Below the pieces are notes generated by a model that was not told where the DNA came from, did no database searches, and saw only the letters and a list, made by a program, of their open reading frames with translations. Made by a program: the position numbers and the translations under genes. Of a stretch of 64,000 nt of DNA, positions 63,475-64,000 are shown piece after piece (positions within the stretch are counted from its first letter, which is position 1; every line of letters starts with the position of its first letter). The stretch covers positions 62,001 to 126,000 of the forward strand of contig NZ_JAKILG010000006.1 in the NCBI RefSeq assembly GCF_023283765.1. The letters run 5' to 3'. Source of the DNA: Shewanella profunda. Its GTDB lineage: Bacteria; Pseudomonadota; Gammaproteobacteria; Enterobacterales; Shewanellaceae.

Positions 63475-64000
63475 TTAGCTTTTAATGATGCCGACTTGCT
63501 CCCGATGCTGACCATTTTTGATATGGATTTCCATCTGAGGGTAGGCGAGTTCTAAATTGTTTTCTTTCAGTTTCTTGGTAATACGTTTATGTAAATCATG
63601 GCGTAGAGGCCAGCGAGCCGACATTTCTTTAGCATAGGCGCGTACCTCATAGTCTTGTGTATGTTTACCAAAACCGGCGAACCAGACTTCTGGCTCAGGG
63701 CTAGGCAGTGCATCTTCGCACTCCTGTACCGCTTGATAGAGGGTAGCTTCCACTTTAGCGGGATCAGAATCCCGTGCTACCGACACGTATACAATAACCC
63801 GAGTAATAGGATCTGATAATGACCAGTTGATTAATTGCTCGGTAATAAATGCCTTGTTTGGAATGATAATTTCTTTCCTGTCCCAATCGATAATCGTGGT
63901 CGCGCGGATTTGGATTTTACTGACTGTTCCAGTCAGATCTCGGATAGTGACGGTATCGCCAATCCGGACGGGTTTTTCAAATAAAATAATTAAACCCGAA
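63475..64000 (-). CDS. MscS-family mechanosensitive channel (5' end beyond window)
   Basis: The 3' part of a minus-strand gene, open to the window edge: reading from 64000 in the right frame gives SGLIILFEKPVRIGD, then a beta domain with DWDRKEIIIPNK and the C-terminal domain to the stop at 63475. These are the hallmarks of the MscS beta domain and match best the large MscK/MscM (KefA/YjeP) type, whose N-terminal part would lie outside. It lies upstream of the GDPD gene, likely in one operon. Confidence 0.85.
   Translation of the reverse strand, partial: SGLIILFEKPVRIGDTVTIRDLTGTVSKIQIRATTIIDWDRKEIIIPNKAFITEQLINWSLSDPITRVIVYVSVARDSDPAKVEATLYQAVQECEDALPSPEPEVWFAGFGKHTQDYEVRAYAKEMSARWPLRHDLHKRITKKLKENNLELAYPQMEIHIKNGQHREQVGIIKS

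Overview
The window is a piece of a gammaproteobacterial chromosome, most likely a Shewanella species. The grounds are a complete MSHA-type IV pilus locus headed by csrD, the mreBCD-maf-rng-yhdP-nitrilase-tldD block, and a 1,234-residue hybrid kinase with the architecture and neighbours of ArcS, the sensor that replaces ArcB in Shewanella. Coding density is high and no rRNA, tRNA, CRISPR array, intact insertion sequence or prophage was seen. Species is not assigned.

Layout. 1-2.1 kb: csrD, a degenerate GGDEF/EAL regulator. 2.3-19.7 kb: the pilus locus in the order mshI, pilN-like, J, K, L, M, N, E, G, F, then B, A, C, D, O, P, Q, with a likely second promoter before mshB, a strong terminator after mshA, and a 7-bp tandem repeat array directly before mshC. 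20.0-31.3 kb: cell shape genes mreBCD, then maf, rng, yhdP, a nitrilase-family gene and tldD. 31.4-36.3 kb: an efflux set (TolC-like, HlyD-like, two ABC-2 permeases) with no ATPase gene. 36.5-40.3 kb, minus strand: one 1,277-residue protein that joins a glycoside-hydrolase-like, a glycosyltransferase-like and a UDP-galactopyranose-mutase/amine-oxidase-like domain. 40.86-41.14 kb: a MITE-like element whose end forms part of the stop codon of the next gene. 41.1-43.1 kb, minus: a PAS-GGDEF diguanylate cyclase and a REC-CheC-like response regulator. 43.7-48.6 kb: a crotonase, a DUF3530-like protein and rapA. 49.0-54.3 kb: a PIN-PhoH protein behind a good Pho box, then arcS. 54.3-64 kb: a metzincin-like protease, a Ser/Thr kinase-like protein, a small Cys-rich protein, tpm, bfd, an Aer-like chemoreceptor, a small membrane protein, a glycerophosphodiesterase, and the 3' part of an MscS-family channel running off the end.

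How it works together. Surface attachment and its control dominate the first 20 kb: MshE carries tandem c-di-GMP-binding motifs, CsrD is a degenerate c-di-GMP-type protein that controls Csr RNA decay in E. coli, and a diguanylate cyclase lies downstream. The second half is richer in sensing and stress genes (ArcS, Aer-like receptor, PhoH, RapA, kinase), with FNR-like, Pho and Fur-like sites visible by eye.

The most unusual items are the three-domain carbohydrate protein, the heptanucleotide array before mshC, the MITE that appears to have turned a TAA stop into TAG without changing the protein, and the Pho box with a leader before the PhoH-like gene. All assignments are from reading the sequence; no search was run.
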